Assembly: GCA_027627705.1 (NCBI GenBank)
Contig: CP091242.1
Location: 2,220,677-2,284,676, forward strand
Direction of reading: 5' to 3'
Origin: Hyphomonadaceae bacterium BL14
Lineage (GTDB): Bacteria > Pseudomonadota > Alphaproteobacteria > Caulobacterales > Maricaulaceae
DNA length: 64,000 bases
Shown piece after piece: positions 18,003-26,532 of the stretch. Made by a program: the position numbers and the translations under genes. Below the pieces are notes generated by a model. That model ran no database searches. It saw nothing but the letters and a program-made list of their open reading frames with translations, and was not told where the DNA came from. Numbering within the stretch: the first letter of the stretch is position 1; each line of letters opens with the position of its first letter.

Positions 18003-19418
18003 ATGAGCGACGCCGACGCCCTTGCGCGTATGAACGCCCTCCTCAAAGCCCAGAAAGCCGCCTTCGAGGCCGAGCGCCACCGCCCGGTGGGCGAGCGCAA
18101 ATCCGACCTGAAGAAACTGGAAGCCATGGTCAAGGCGCGCGGGGCGGACTTCGCCGCCGCCATCGACGCCGATTTCGGCCGCCGCTCCAAGGCCGAAACC
18201 GCCATCGCCGAGGCCGGGTTTGTCATCGCCAGCGCCAAGCATGCACGCCAGCATCTCAGCCATTGGGCCGCCTCACGGCGCAAGCCTGTGCCCATGACGC
18301 TGGCACCGGGCAAGGCCTATGTGCGCCGGGAACCCAAGGGCGTGGCGGGGATTGTCTCGCCGTGGAATTACTCCATGCAGCTGGCGCTGGCCCCGCTGGT
18401 GGCAGCACTGGCAGCCGGCTGCCGGGCGATGATCAAGCCCAGCGAATTCACGCCCCGCACGGCCGAACTGCTCCACGAAACCCTGTCTGAGCTGTTCAAC
18501 GACGATCATGTGGCCGTGATCACAGGCGGTCCGGATGTGGCCAAAGCGTTCTGCGCACTGCCGTTTGACCATCTTTTCTATACCGGCTCGACCCCGGTGG
18601 GCCGGCTGGTAGCCAAGGCAGCAGCGGAAAACCTCACCCCGGTAACGCTGGAGCTGGGCGGCAAGTCGCCTGCGGTGATCGCGCCAGACTTCGACCTGGA
18701 CCAGGCTGCCAAGACCATTGCCTGGGGCAAGTATTTCAATGCCGGCCAGACCTGCGTGGCCCCGGACTACGCCCTCGTCCCGCGCGGCGGCCAGCGGAAG
18801 TTCGCTGAAGCGGTGATGCGTGAGGCGGACGCCATGTGGCCTGACGTGGCGGGAAATGGCGACTACACGGCCATCATTTCCGAAAAGCATCACGCCCGCC
18901 TGACCGGCATGGTTGAGGAAGCGCGCGCAGCCGGGGCTGAGGTGCTCCAGGCAGACTTCGAACCGGGCAAGGCCGGCAATACGCGCATTTTCCCGCCGAC
19001 GGTGGTGATTGACCCCCCGCTGGACAGCGCCCTGATGCGCGAGGAGATTTTTGGTCCCGTCCTGCCGGTGCTGGGCCATGACGGGCTGTCGGATGCGGCC
19101 CGCTTCATCAATGACCGTGACCGGCCGCTGGCGCTGTATGTGTATTCAAAATCGAACGCCACGGCGCGCGATTTTCTGGCCCGAACGATGTCTGGCGGGG
19201 CAGGTGTGAACCTGCCCATGCTGCATCTGTCGGTGGAGGACATGCCCTTTGGCGGCGTCGGCGCATCGGGTCAGGGTGCCTATCACGGCGAGACCGGGTT
19301 CCTGACCTTCACCCATGAGCGTGCGGTATTCGAGGCACCGGTCTGGCACCCCAGCCGCCTGGTCTTCCCGCCCTATGGCAAGGTGTTCGAATTCTTCAAG
19401 AAATTGCAGGCCGGCTAG
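18003..19418 (+). CDS. NAD(P)-dependent aldehyde dehydrogenase, coniferyl-aldehyde-dehydrogenase-like
   Basis: The 471-residue protein has the ALDH fold with VSPWNYSMQLALAPLVAA, the catalytic Glu in TLELGGKSPAVI and the nucleophile Cys in FNAGQTCVAPDYALV. The N-terminal helices and C-terminal PYGKVFEFFKKL tail resemble the class 3-like group annotated as coniferyl aldehyde dehydrogenase and seen in fatty-aldehyde oxidation. Together with the GMC oxidoreductase upstream it suggests catabolism of an alcohol, perhaps aromatic or long-chain. Its TAG stop is supplied by the end of a palindromic element that fills the gap to the next, convergent gene. Confidence 0.92.
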   Translation: MSDADALARMNALLKAQKAAFEAERHRPVGERKSDLKKLEAMVKARGADFAAAIDADFGRRSKAETAIAEAGFVIASAKHARQHLSHWAASRRKPVPMTLAPGKAYVRREPKGVAGIVSPWNYSMQLALAPLVAALAAGCRAMIKPSEFTPRTAELLHETLSELFNDDHVAVITGGPDVAKAFCALPFDHLFYTGSTPVGRLVAKAAAENLTPVTLELGGKSPAVIAPDFDLDQAAKTIAWGKYFNAGQTCVAPDYALVPRGGQRKFAEAVMREADAMWPDVAGNGDYTAIISEKHHARLTGMVEEARAAGAEVLQADFEPGKAGNTRIFPPTVVIDPPLDSALMREEIFGPVLPVLGHDGLSDAARFINDRDRPLALYVYSKSNATARDFLARTMSGGAGVNLPMLHLSVEDMPFGGVGASGQGAYHGETGFLTFTHERAVFEAPVWHPSRLVFPPYGKVFEFFKKLQAG

Positions 19419-19583
19419 AGCGTTTTCAGCGAAAGTCGGAACCGGGTTCGCAGTTCGAAAGTGCGAAAAACCAAGCCTTAGAGCGTGATCCGGCCTGACT
19501 GCGTCAGGCCGCACACTCTACGCCTTTGATTGAGAGCGCAATTTATCCGAAAACCGGTTCCCACTTTTGCCGATGCGGTCTAG
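19415..19583. repeat. 169-bp palindromic element bounded by CTAG, carrying both neighbours' stop codons
   Basis: The left arm (from 19415, CTAGAGCG...GAACCGG) and the reverse complement of the right arm (to 19583, CTAGACCG...GAACCGG) align over about 36 bases with few mismatches. Between them is a perfect 8-bp hairpin GGCCTGAC-TGC-GTCAGGCC (about 19485-19503). The ends are CTAG, and the TAG of the rightward ALDH (19416-19418) and the TAG of the leftward TonB-like gene (19580-19582) both lie in them. The right arm carries the CCCACTTTTGC core also found in the tandem array at 38497-38726. It looks like a non-autonomous palindromic repeat that also acts as a bidirectional 3' end. Confidence 0.75.
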
Positions 19584-20731
19584 GGCTCGCCGGACGGATC
19601 GCGCGCGCGCTGCGGCGTGATGGGCGCGCGGAAGCCCTGGGCATCCGTGCGGTCGCCGGCGATCCGGTCCATTTCGCGCGTAAGGGCGGGCTGCTCGATG
19701 ACCGCCCGCCGGGCGGCGGCGAGCTGTGTCATGATGCGGCGGATCTGGCTGCCGCCAGCGCCCAGCTGGGCCAGCTCGAACTCCAGCCGGCTCATGTCTT
19801 CCAGGAAGCGCGGCGGGGTGGCGCCAAAACCCGTAAGTCCAAATTGCGCCAGATCAATCTCGCTCGCCGGGCCATGGTCGGGGCAATCTCCCGCCTCGCG
19901 GTTGGCGTCAGATGAGGACAGGCAGAAGGAATCGCGCACAACGAGGCGTGAGGCCACGGCACCCTGGATCATGCGGTAGTCGTCCGGGTCCAGCGAGATC
20001 GCCATCTGTGACATCAAGGCGTCGATATCGAGCGCCGATTCGCCTGCACCGCCAGGCTCGGCGCGCTGAGGCTGAAGCGTCGTCACCGGCGCGTCGGGGT
20101 CAGCCGGCGAGGGCACCGGGGCGGGGATAGTCGAGGGGCTATCAGCCCGCGACGGAGCCGGACGCGGCGCGGCGCTGTCCGCAGGCCTATCCCTGCTTTC
20201 CATGGGTTCAAAAACGACGCCTGTGGGGTCGTCCGGCTGTGTTTCGGGGTCATCAGGCCGGGTTTCGGGGTCTTCGGCGGGATCGGATGGCACAGGCGGC
20301 GTTTCGGCCTCGATTTCGGGCCCCTCGACAGGCTCGGCGCCTTGATCAGACTCTGAATCCGCCTCAGCCGTCTCGCCGGTGTCTCCCGCACCCGCATCGC
20401 CATCGCCCGAACCCTGACCGCTGCCCGCACCCTCGCCGCCGCCTGGCATTCCATCGGGGCCGACCTCGTCGGAAAGCGGCGGCTCGAACAGCGGCGCATC
20501 GCTCTGGGCACCATCGGCGACAAACACGTAGAAGGCACCCGGGCCTGACGCGGCGGGCGCGGGCTCGGGCGGGCGCACGACGGGGGGCAGGGCGATCAAT
20601 CCGGCCAGTGCCAACAGGTGGAGCGCACCCGCGCCGGCCAGGCCCGCCGCGCGCGGGGTTCGGGCGGCAGCGCGCCAGTCCGAAGGCCCCGGCCCGGCAG
20701 GCGGGCGGGCTGTAGGGGGATTTTCGCTCAC
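19580..20731 (-). CDS. TonB-like single-span protein with acidic proline-rich spacer
   Basis: This 383-residue protein has a short cytoplasmic N-terminus, one membrane span (about residues 28-51) and a long periplasmic stretch (about 52-240) rich in Pro, Glu, Asp and Gly, with repeats such as EDPETRPDDPETQPDD. It ends in a mixed domain (about 245-383) with two cysteines in FCLSSSDANREAGDCPD. The layout is like TonB or an energy-transducing spacer protein, but I do not see a canonical TonB C-terminal domain, and no exbB/exbD is nearby. The start is GTG at 20731 with no obvious Shine-Dalgarno. The function is unknown; a cell-envelope role is inferred. Confidence 0.7.
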   Translation of the reverse strand: MSENPPTARPPAGPGPSDWRAAARTPRAAGLAGAGALHLLALAGLIALPPVVRPPEPAPAASGPGAFYVFVADGAQSDAPLFEPPLSDEVGPDGMPGGGEGAGSGQGSGDGDAGAGDTGETAEADSESDQGAEPVEGPEIEAETPPVPSDPAEDPETRPDDPETQPDDPTGVVFEPMESRDRPADSAAPRPAPSRADSPSTIPAPVPSPADPDAPVTTLQPQRAEPGGAGESALDIDALMSQMAISLDPDDYRMIQGAVASRLVVRDSFCLSSSDANREAGDCPDHGPASEIDLAQFGLTGFGATPPRFLEDMSRLEFELAQLGAGGSQIRRIMTQLAAARRAVIEQPALTREMDRIAGDRTDAQGFRAPITPQRARDPSGEP

Positions 20732-20803
20732 AGCGACCAGACATGGCCGAGGCGCGGCCCCGCTTCAATTAAATTCACAGTGAGACTTGGAGCCCGCCGT
20801 GGC

Positions 20804-20956
20804 TCAGCGCTGGGCTGATGCCGCCGTGTCGGCGGCCACAAAGAGCGCGCCGGACTGACGCGGGCCGGCATGGAACATCCAGGCTGCGGCGATGAAGCAA
20901 AGCCCGGCGAGCACAACACCGGTCAGGCGGGTTCCAGTCGTATGGCGGGGCATCAT
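20804..20956 (-). CDS. Small single-span membrane protein (50 residues)
   Basis: This minus-strand frame from ATG-ATG at 20956/20953 to TGA at 20804 reads as a basic N-terminus (MMPRHTTGTR), one hydrophobic helix (LTGVVLAGLCFIAAAWMF) and a short polar tail ending SAQR. GGGAGGATGA directly precedes the start, giving a GGAGG Shine-Dalgarno at 4-7 bases. It lies 72 bases upstream of the TonB-like gene on the same strand, so the two may be co-transcribed. Two other overlapping frames here have weaker protein character. No family is recognised. Confidence 0.6.
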   Translation of the reverse strand: MMPRHTTGTRLTGVVLAGLCFIAAAWMFHAGPRQSGALFVAADTAASAQR

Positions 20957-21151
20957 TCATCCTCCCGGTCAGCGAACGTTCATACTGATGAACGCCCGAT
21001 GAAGGCAGGTTTCTCCCGGGCCGGGGCGACGCAAGGGCCGGATTGGGGCCGGTTCAAGATCAAACAAGGCCATTTGCGGGCGCCAGACCGGGATGCAGAG
21101 CCGGCCGCGCCGCTCTAGACTGCGGGCCTGAACACGATCGGGAGAGCGCTG

Positions 21152-22935
<1,784 letters not shown>

Positions 22936-22937
22936 GA

Positions 22938-22956
22938 CCATAGGCCGCGCCTATGG
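22938..22956. other. Perfect hairpin CCATAGGC-CGC-GCCTATGG after the aminotransferase gene
   Basis: An 8-bp perfect stem with a 3-base loop begins three bases after the aminotransferase stop. No T-run follows, so it is not a classical terminator; it may protect the 3' end of the mRNA or be a protein-binding palindrome. Confidence 0.5.
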
Positions 22957-23047
22957 CCAATGTCAGTGAAACCAGTTGGACACGATGGCGGCGGGCGGGG
23001 CACTATAGAGACATCGTATTCAAGCCACCCGAAGGAGGCATCCGCAC

Positions 23048-23515
23048 ATGGACATCAATATGGGCCTGTCGAAAGACCAGCGCGAAACCATGGCCAAGGC
23101 CGTGCTGGCGCTGCTGGCTGACACCTACGCGCTGTATTTCAAGACCCACGCCTATCACTGGAACGTGACGGGACCGCGCTTCCACGATCTGCACGCCATG
23201 TTCGAGGCCCAGTACACAGAGCTGTGGGCGGCCACCGACGAGATTGCCGAGCGCATCCGCGCGCTGGGCGTACTGGCGCCGGTGTCCTATGACGAGATGG
23301 CGGCTGCGGCCAGCATCAAGCATGACGCCAAGACCCCGGACGCCAACGCCATGCTGGCCAATCTGGTGGAGGGCCACGAGCAGGTGGTGCGCACCGCGCG
23401 CAAGGCGCTCAAGCTCGCCGAGGAACATGGCGATGAAGCCACCAGCGATCTGGTCGCCCCGCGCATCACCGCCCACGAAAAAACCGCCTGGATGCTGCGC
23501 GCCACGCTGGGCTGA
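23048..23515 (+). CDS. dps: Dps family ferritin-like DNA-protection protein
   Basis: This 155-residue mini-ferritin stores iron and protects DNA under starvation or oxidative stress. The inter-subunit ferroxidase ligands can be assigned: H37 in AYHWNVTG, H49, E53, D64 and E68 in AATDEIAERI, matching the spacing of known Dps proteins. The N-terminal tail is short with few lysines, so DNA binding may be weak. GAAGGAGG upstream gives a strong ribosome site, and a TATAGA at 23004-23009 is a possible -10. A good intrinsic terminator follows at 23540, so it is probably transcribed alone. Confidence 0.94.
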   Translation: MDINMGLSKDQRETMAKAVLALLADTYALYFKTHAYHWNVTGPRFHDLHAMFEAQYTELWAATDEIAERIRALGVLAPVSYDEMAAAASIKHDAKTPDANAMLANLVEGHEQVVRTARKALKLAEEHGDEATSDLVAPRITAHEKTAWMLRATLG

Positions 23516-23539
23516 TACGTGGCAGACTGGAAACGAAAG

Positions 23540-23572
23540 AGCCCCTGCAGCGGATGCTGCGGGGGCTTTTTT
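23540..23572 (+). terminator. Rho-independent terminator of dps
   Basis: AGCCCCTGCAGC (23540-23551) pairs with GCTGCGGGGGCT (23556-23567) with one G-T pair and a 4-base loop, followed by a run of six T. It lies 25 bases after the dps stop. Confidence 0.92.
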
Positions 23573-23597
23573 GTGAGGGCAGCGCGCGGGCCGCGAC

Positions 23598-23705
23598 AAA
23601 AGAAAAGGGCCGGCCCCGCGGATCGCGGTGACCGGCCCAGTTTAGCATACCCGTTCGGGGAGGAGACGGTATGCAAAAGGGGAAGGACGAACGTGTCGCC
23701 ATTCG
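23598..23705 (-). ncRNA. Putative small regulatory RNA with anti-Shine-Dalgarno loop
   Basis: On the minus strand, a promoter-like pair (see 23712-23740) is followed by about 108 bases ending in an intrinsic terminator. The terminator is a stem GGGCCGG/CCGGCCC (23632-23638 with 23607-23613) with an inner CCGCG/CGCGG stem, then TTTTCTTTT. Before it, GCATACC and GGTATGC (23645-23674) form a hairpin with one bulged base and an 11-base loop reading CTCCTCCCCGA, which is complementary to ribosome binding sites. A second C-rich stretch, GTCCTTCCCC, precedes it. Alphaproteobacterial sRNAs of the alpha-r14 and Cuckoo type expose CCUCCUCCC in loops in the same way. A 237-base ORF covers this stretch and stops just before the terminator, but the structure favours RNA. 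The remaining bases up to the DinB start hold nothing else I can support. Confidence 0.65.
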
Positions 23706-23711
23706 GGGCTG

Positions 23712-23740
23712 TATATGCGCAGGTGCCCGAGGGGATTCAA
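23712..23740 (-). promoter_or_regulatory. Sigma-70-type promoter of the small RNA
   Basis: On the minus strand TTGAAT (23740-23735) and CATATA (23717-23712) are separated by exactly 17 bases. A start about 7 bases downstream (near 23705) would give an RNA of about 108 bases ending at the intrinsic terminator. The match to TTGACA/TATAAT is 4 of 6 at each box or near it, so the assignment depends on the downstream structure. Confidence 0.5.
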
Positions 23741-24000
23741 GGCGGGTTCGCGAATAGCCGCCATGCAAAATCGCCGCACTGCAACAATGGTGTCAGATGT
23801 CTGCCGCATAGCCGTCACAAAGCGGCGCTGACGGTCTGACCGGGCGGGTCCGGGCCCAGCCGCGGCACCGGGCCGCACCCCGTCAGAGCGCGTCGAGACC
23901 GGCTTTCAGGACCACAAGACGCTGAGGGGCTGTCGCCTCACAGATCATGATAGGGTATGGCGGTATCTGACGGTTCAATGACGTGAAGGATGTCTCACGC

Positions 24001-24498
24001 GTGCTCGACCACTTCAAGCGCTTCGCCGCCTACAATGCCTGGGCCAATGCCCGGCTTTACGACGCCGCCACAGCGCTCAAGGATTTTGAGCGCAAGCGGG
24101 ATGTGAAAGCGTATTTCCGCAGCCTGCATGGCACGCTGAGCCATGTTCTGGTGGCGGACCGGATCTGGCTGCGCCGCCTGACCGGCGAGGGCGAAGCGCC
24201 CACACGGCTGGATGAAGAGCCCTACGCCCTGTTCGAGGATCTGCGCGCCGCGCGCGAGGCCGAGGACCAGCGCCTGAGCACCTATGTCGCGGGCCTGAGT
24301 ATGGACGATCTGGAGCGGGTTCTGGAGTACGCCAATACGCGCGGCGAGGCGAAGGCGCTGCCGGTGAAGATCATCCTCACCCATGTGTTCAATCACCAGA
24401 CCCATCATCGCGGTCAGGCGACCCACATCTTGCGCCAGCTGGGCGTGGCCGAGCCGCCGGCGCTGGACCTGCTCTATTTCGCGCTGCCGTCAGGCTGA
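24001..24498 (+). CDS. DinB family four-helix metal-binding protein
   Basis: This 165-residue protein has the DinB/YfiT fold: YNAWANARLYDAA in helix 1, the first ligand His in LHGTLSHVLVADRIWL, and the pair of His in HVFNHQTHHRGQATH. Members are putative thiol transferases or damage-inducible hydrolases, mostly uncharacterised. GTG at 24001 (VLDHFKRFAAYN) matches where family proteins usually begin and has GAAGGA about 10 bases upstream. The frame extends six more codons to GTG 23983, which has no ribosome site. It stands alone between the small RNA and the convergent DUF1499 gene. Confidence 0.86.
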   Translation: MLDHFKRFAAYNAWANARLYDAATALKDFERKRDVKAYFRSLHGTLSHVLVADRIWLRRLTGEGEAPTRLDEEPYALFEDLRAAREAEDQRLSTYVAGLSMDDLERVLEYANTRGEAKALPVKIILTHVFNHQTHHRGQATHILRQLGVAEPPALDLLYFALPSG

Positions 24499-24580
24499 GC
24501 CGTGCCGCAGAAAGCGGAGGCGGAGAAAGCGGAGCCAGAGAAGGGCGGGACCGGTTTCGCGTTCCGGCCATGCGGCACGC

Positions 24581-24979
24581 TCAGAGCCGGTCCTGCAACG
24601 CCGCGATCCAGCGCTCCAGACGGCGCTGATTGACCTTGAAGTCATAGCGCCCGACTTCGGCGCGCGAATAGGCCGCCAGCGCCGCGCCATCGCCTGTGGC
24701 CATGGCCTCTACCGTGATGCGGTCGGGGAATTTGAATATTTTCGATCGCTGCACGTATTCCGCCTGCCCCCCGCCATCGCGCATGCGCACGGTGCGCTCT
24801 TCAGCCAGCGCCACGGCGTCCACCGCCGAGAGCAGCGCCGCGGGCGTGCAGGCGAAGACCGGGCTTACGGCGTCCGGCTGCGCCGCGCTGACGAAGCCAG
24901 GCGGCAGGATCAGCCAGCGGCGCGGGCGCGTGTCGGGGATGAGGGCGGCGAAATCCAGCGGGAAAGGCGAAGGGGTCAA
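24581..24979 (-). CDS. DUF1499 family protein
   Basis: This 132-residue protein carries the DUF1499 pattern: VSPVFACTPAALLSAVDAVA, an internal YVQRSKIFKFPDRITVEA segment and the C-terminal AAYSRAEVGRYDFKVNQRRLERWIAAL. The function is unknown; family members are often membrane or lipoproteins, but no signal peptide is clear here. I chose TTG at 24979 because GGAG lies seven bases upstream; the upstream part of the frame (to 25027) is not family-like. It ends convergent with DinB and lies downstream of sbtB on the same strand. Confidence 0.78.
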   Translation of the reverse strand: MTPSPFPLDFAALIPDTRPRRWLILPPGFVSAAQPDAVSPVFACTPAALLSAVDAVALAEERTVRMRDGGGQAEYVQRSKIFKFPDRITVEAMATGDGAALAAYSRAEVGRYDFKVNQRRLERWIAALQDRL

Positions 24980-25071
24980 TGCTCGGCTCCTTGAAGCGGC
25001 GGCGCATCCTGGCAGGGGTGCGGACACAGACTGAACCGGAAACGCCGCCCCGGCCAGCCTCGTTGTAGCGC

Positions 25072-25392
25072 CTAGAATTTCTCCGGGCGCAGTACCTCGA
25101 CCTCGCTCATATACACAATGCCCGGGTGATCGGTGAAACAGCGCTGCGATACGGTCAGGGCGATGCGCTCGGCGGCGTCGCGGCTGGCCACGATCACCTC
25201 GATGCGCACGATGTTGAAGCCGGGGGCGATGCCGGGCCGGTCCGAACCGTGCAGGCCATGCTCGCCTTTGCCGGTGCCTTCGGTGACGGTGTAGCCCTTG
25301 GCCCCTTCCGCCTCGATGATGGCAACAACCCGGTCGCGCAACAGGCGCTCGACGACCAGAATGATCTTGGTGGCCTTGTGAAACGCGGTCAT
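25072..25392 (-). CDS. sbtB: PII-like protein SbtB
   Basis: The 106-residue protein has a PII ferredoxin-like fold with IILVVERLLRDRVVAIIEAEGAKGYTV, a T-loop region GTGKGEHGLHGSD and a second half with IEVIVASRDAAERIALTVSQR. It follows an sbtA-type transporter gene by 15 bases, the arrangement known from cyanobacteria, where SbtB binds SbtA and senses cAMP, ATP or AMP. The C-terminal cysteine-pair R-loop seen in many cyanobacterial SbtB proteins is absent: the chain ends LRPEKF. AGGAGA precedes the ATG. It is presumed to gate or signal through SbtA. Confidence 0.85.
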   Translation of the reverse strand: MTAFHKATKIILVVERLLRDRVVAIIEAEGAKGYTVTEGTGKGEHGLHGSDRPGIAPGFNIVRIEVIVASRDAAERIALTVSQRCFTDHPGIVYMSEVEVLRPEKF

Positions 25393-25407
25393 GGCGGTCT
25401 CCTGACG

Positions 25408-26412
25408 CTAGAGATCGAAGACAAGCTGGGCGAGGGCGACATAAAGCGGGATGCCCACGGCGATCGCCACAGGCGTGCCGATGCTGGTGGACGCCCCGAT
25501 ATAGGCAGACGGATTGGCGCCGGGTATGCCCGCGCGCAAGGTCGGCGGGCCGGAAATATCCGAGCTGGAGCCCGCCATCACCGCCAGCAACACCACCCCG
25601 CCGGGCGAAAAGCCCGTGGCGACATGCGCCACATAGCCCAGTGCGAACGCCGCCAGGCCGTGCACGATCGGGGAGATGGAGGCGTAGAGGGCGTACCAGT
25701 GGGCGACCTTTGCCAGCTCCGACAGGCGCGCCCAGGCCTCCATGCCCAGGATCAGCATCAGGATGGACAGAAGACCGCGGAACATCGGGTCGTAGAAATC
25801 TTCCACCACGCCGGCGGGCTGTGTGATCAGCCCCAGCACCATGCCCAGCAGCAGGGCCGAGATGGCCGAACCGCGCAGGCTGTCGAGAACAATCGCCTTG
25901 ATGTCGGCCTTGGCGCCGCCGGGTGAGTGGCGCTGGCGGGCAATGCCGGCCAGGACGATCGCGGCCAGAAGCGCCGGCAAATCCATGAAGGGATAGAGCG
26001 CCGGGGCCCAGGCCTCATAGGCAATGCCCTCCTCATCCAACACCACCATGGCAGCGGCGAGGGAGGAGGCTGATACCGCCCCGAACAGGCCGGCGGTGGC
26101 GTAGCCGTCATCCGCCTTCAGACCGGGCAGGCGCGTCAGCACCGCCGCGCCCACGGCCACAATCCCCAGGCCCAGCACCAGGGCGAACAGGCCGGGCAAG
26201 ATCATGCTGGCAAGATCGGCCTCGCGAATCTCCATGCCGGCCCTGAGCCCGATGGTCATCAGCAGCATGAAGACGATGAAGCGGTAGATCGGGTCGGGAA
26301 TGGTCAGCTGGCTGCCCAGGGCGGCAATCACCATCCCGCCGATCAGGAAGGCGAGCGTGGGCTTTTGCAGCTGGGCGGCGAAGGTGGCGGCAAAGTCGAG
26401 CAGAATGTCCAT
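25408..26412 (-). CDS. sbtA: Sodium-dependent bicarbonate transporter SbtA
   Basis: The 334-residue inner-membrane protein has about ten hydrophobic helices in two inverted halves. SbtA-family landmarks are the N-terminal LQKPTLAFLIGGMVIAA, GLFGAVSASSLAAAMVVLDE in the first half and VVLLAVMAGSSSDISGPPTLRAGIP in the second, the paired Ser-rich segments that bind bicarbonate and sodium in cyanobacterial SbtA. It would import HCO3- driven by Na+. sbtB follows in the same operon and a LysR gene diverges from it. Why a probable heterotroph keeps this is open: anaplerotic carboxylation or pH balance are possibilities. GGGAG before ATG 26412 supports the start. Confidence 0.9.
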   Translation of the reverse strand: MDILLDFAATFAAQLQKPTLAFLIGGMVIAALGSQLTIPDPIYRFIVFMLLMTIGLRAGMEIREADLASMILPGLFALVLGLGIVAVGAAVLTRLPGLKADDGYATAGLFGAVSASSLAAAMVVLDEEGIAYEAWAPALYPFMDLPALLAAIVLAGIARQRHSPGGAKADIKAIVLDSLRGSAISALLLGMVLGLITQPAGVVEDFYDPMFRGLLSILMLILGMEAWARLSELAKVAHWYALYASISPIVHGLAAFALGYVAHVATGFSPGGVVLLAVMAGSSSDISGPPTLRAGIPGANPSAYIGASTSIGTPVAIAVGIPLYVALAQLVFDL

Positions 26413-26501
26413 GGAGGGCTCCCGGCACAGGCGGCGGCGTGACCGGCCGGGACACTAGCCATGGACGCAGTTAGATAAATTACATATTCTACGTGTTATC
26501 A

Positions 26502-26516
26502 TTCGCTTCAGGCGAA
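26502..26516. promoter_or_regulatory. LysR-type operator (T-N11-A dyad) in the sbtA-LysR gap
   Basis: TTCGC-TTCAG-GCGAA is a perfect 5-bp dyad containing a T-N11-A core, as bound by LysR regulators. It lies 17 bases before the LysR ATG and about 90 bases from the sbtA start, in the only gap (26413-26532) between the divergent genes. The AT-rich stretch just to its left (TAAATTACATATTC) may hold the sbtA promoter. Confidence 0.6.
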
Positions 26517-26532
26517 CGATCTGGAGTGTGGA

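Noticed and set aside
23642..23878. 78-residue minus-strand ORF over the small RNA
   Set aside because: It stops directly before the terminator, but it begins upstream of the likely promoter, lacks a clear ribosome site and shows no family. The RNA structure explains the sequence better.
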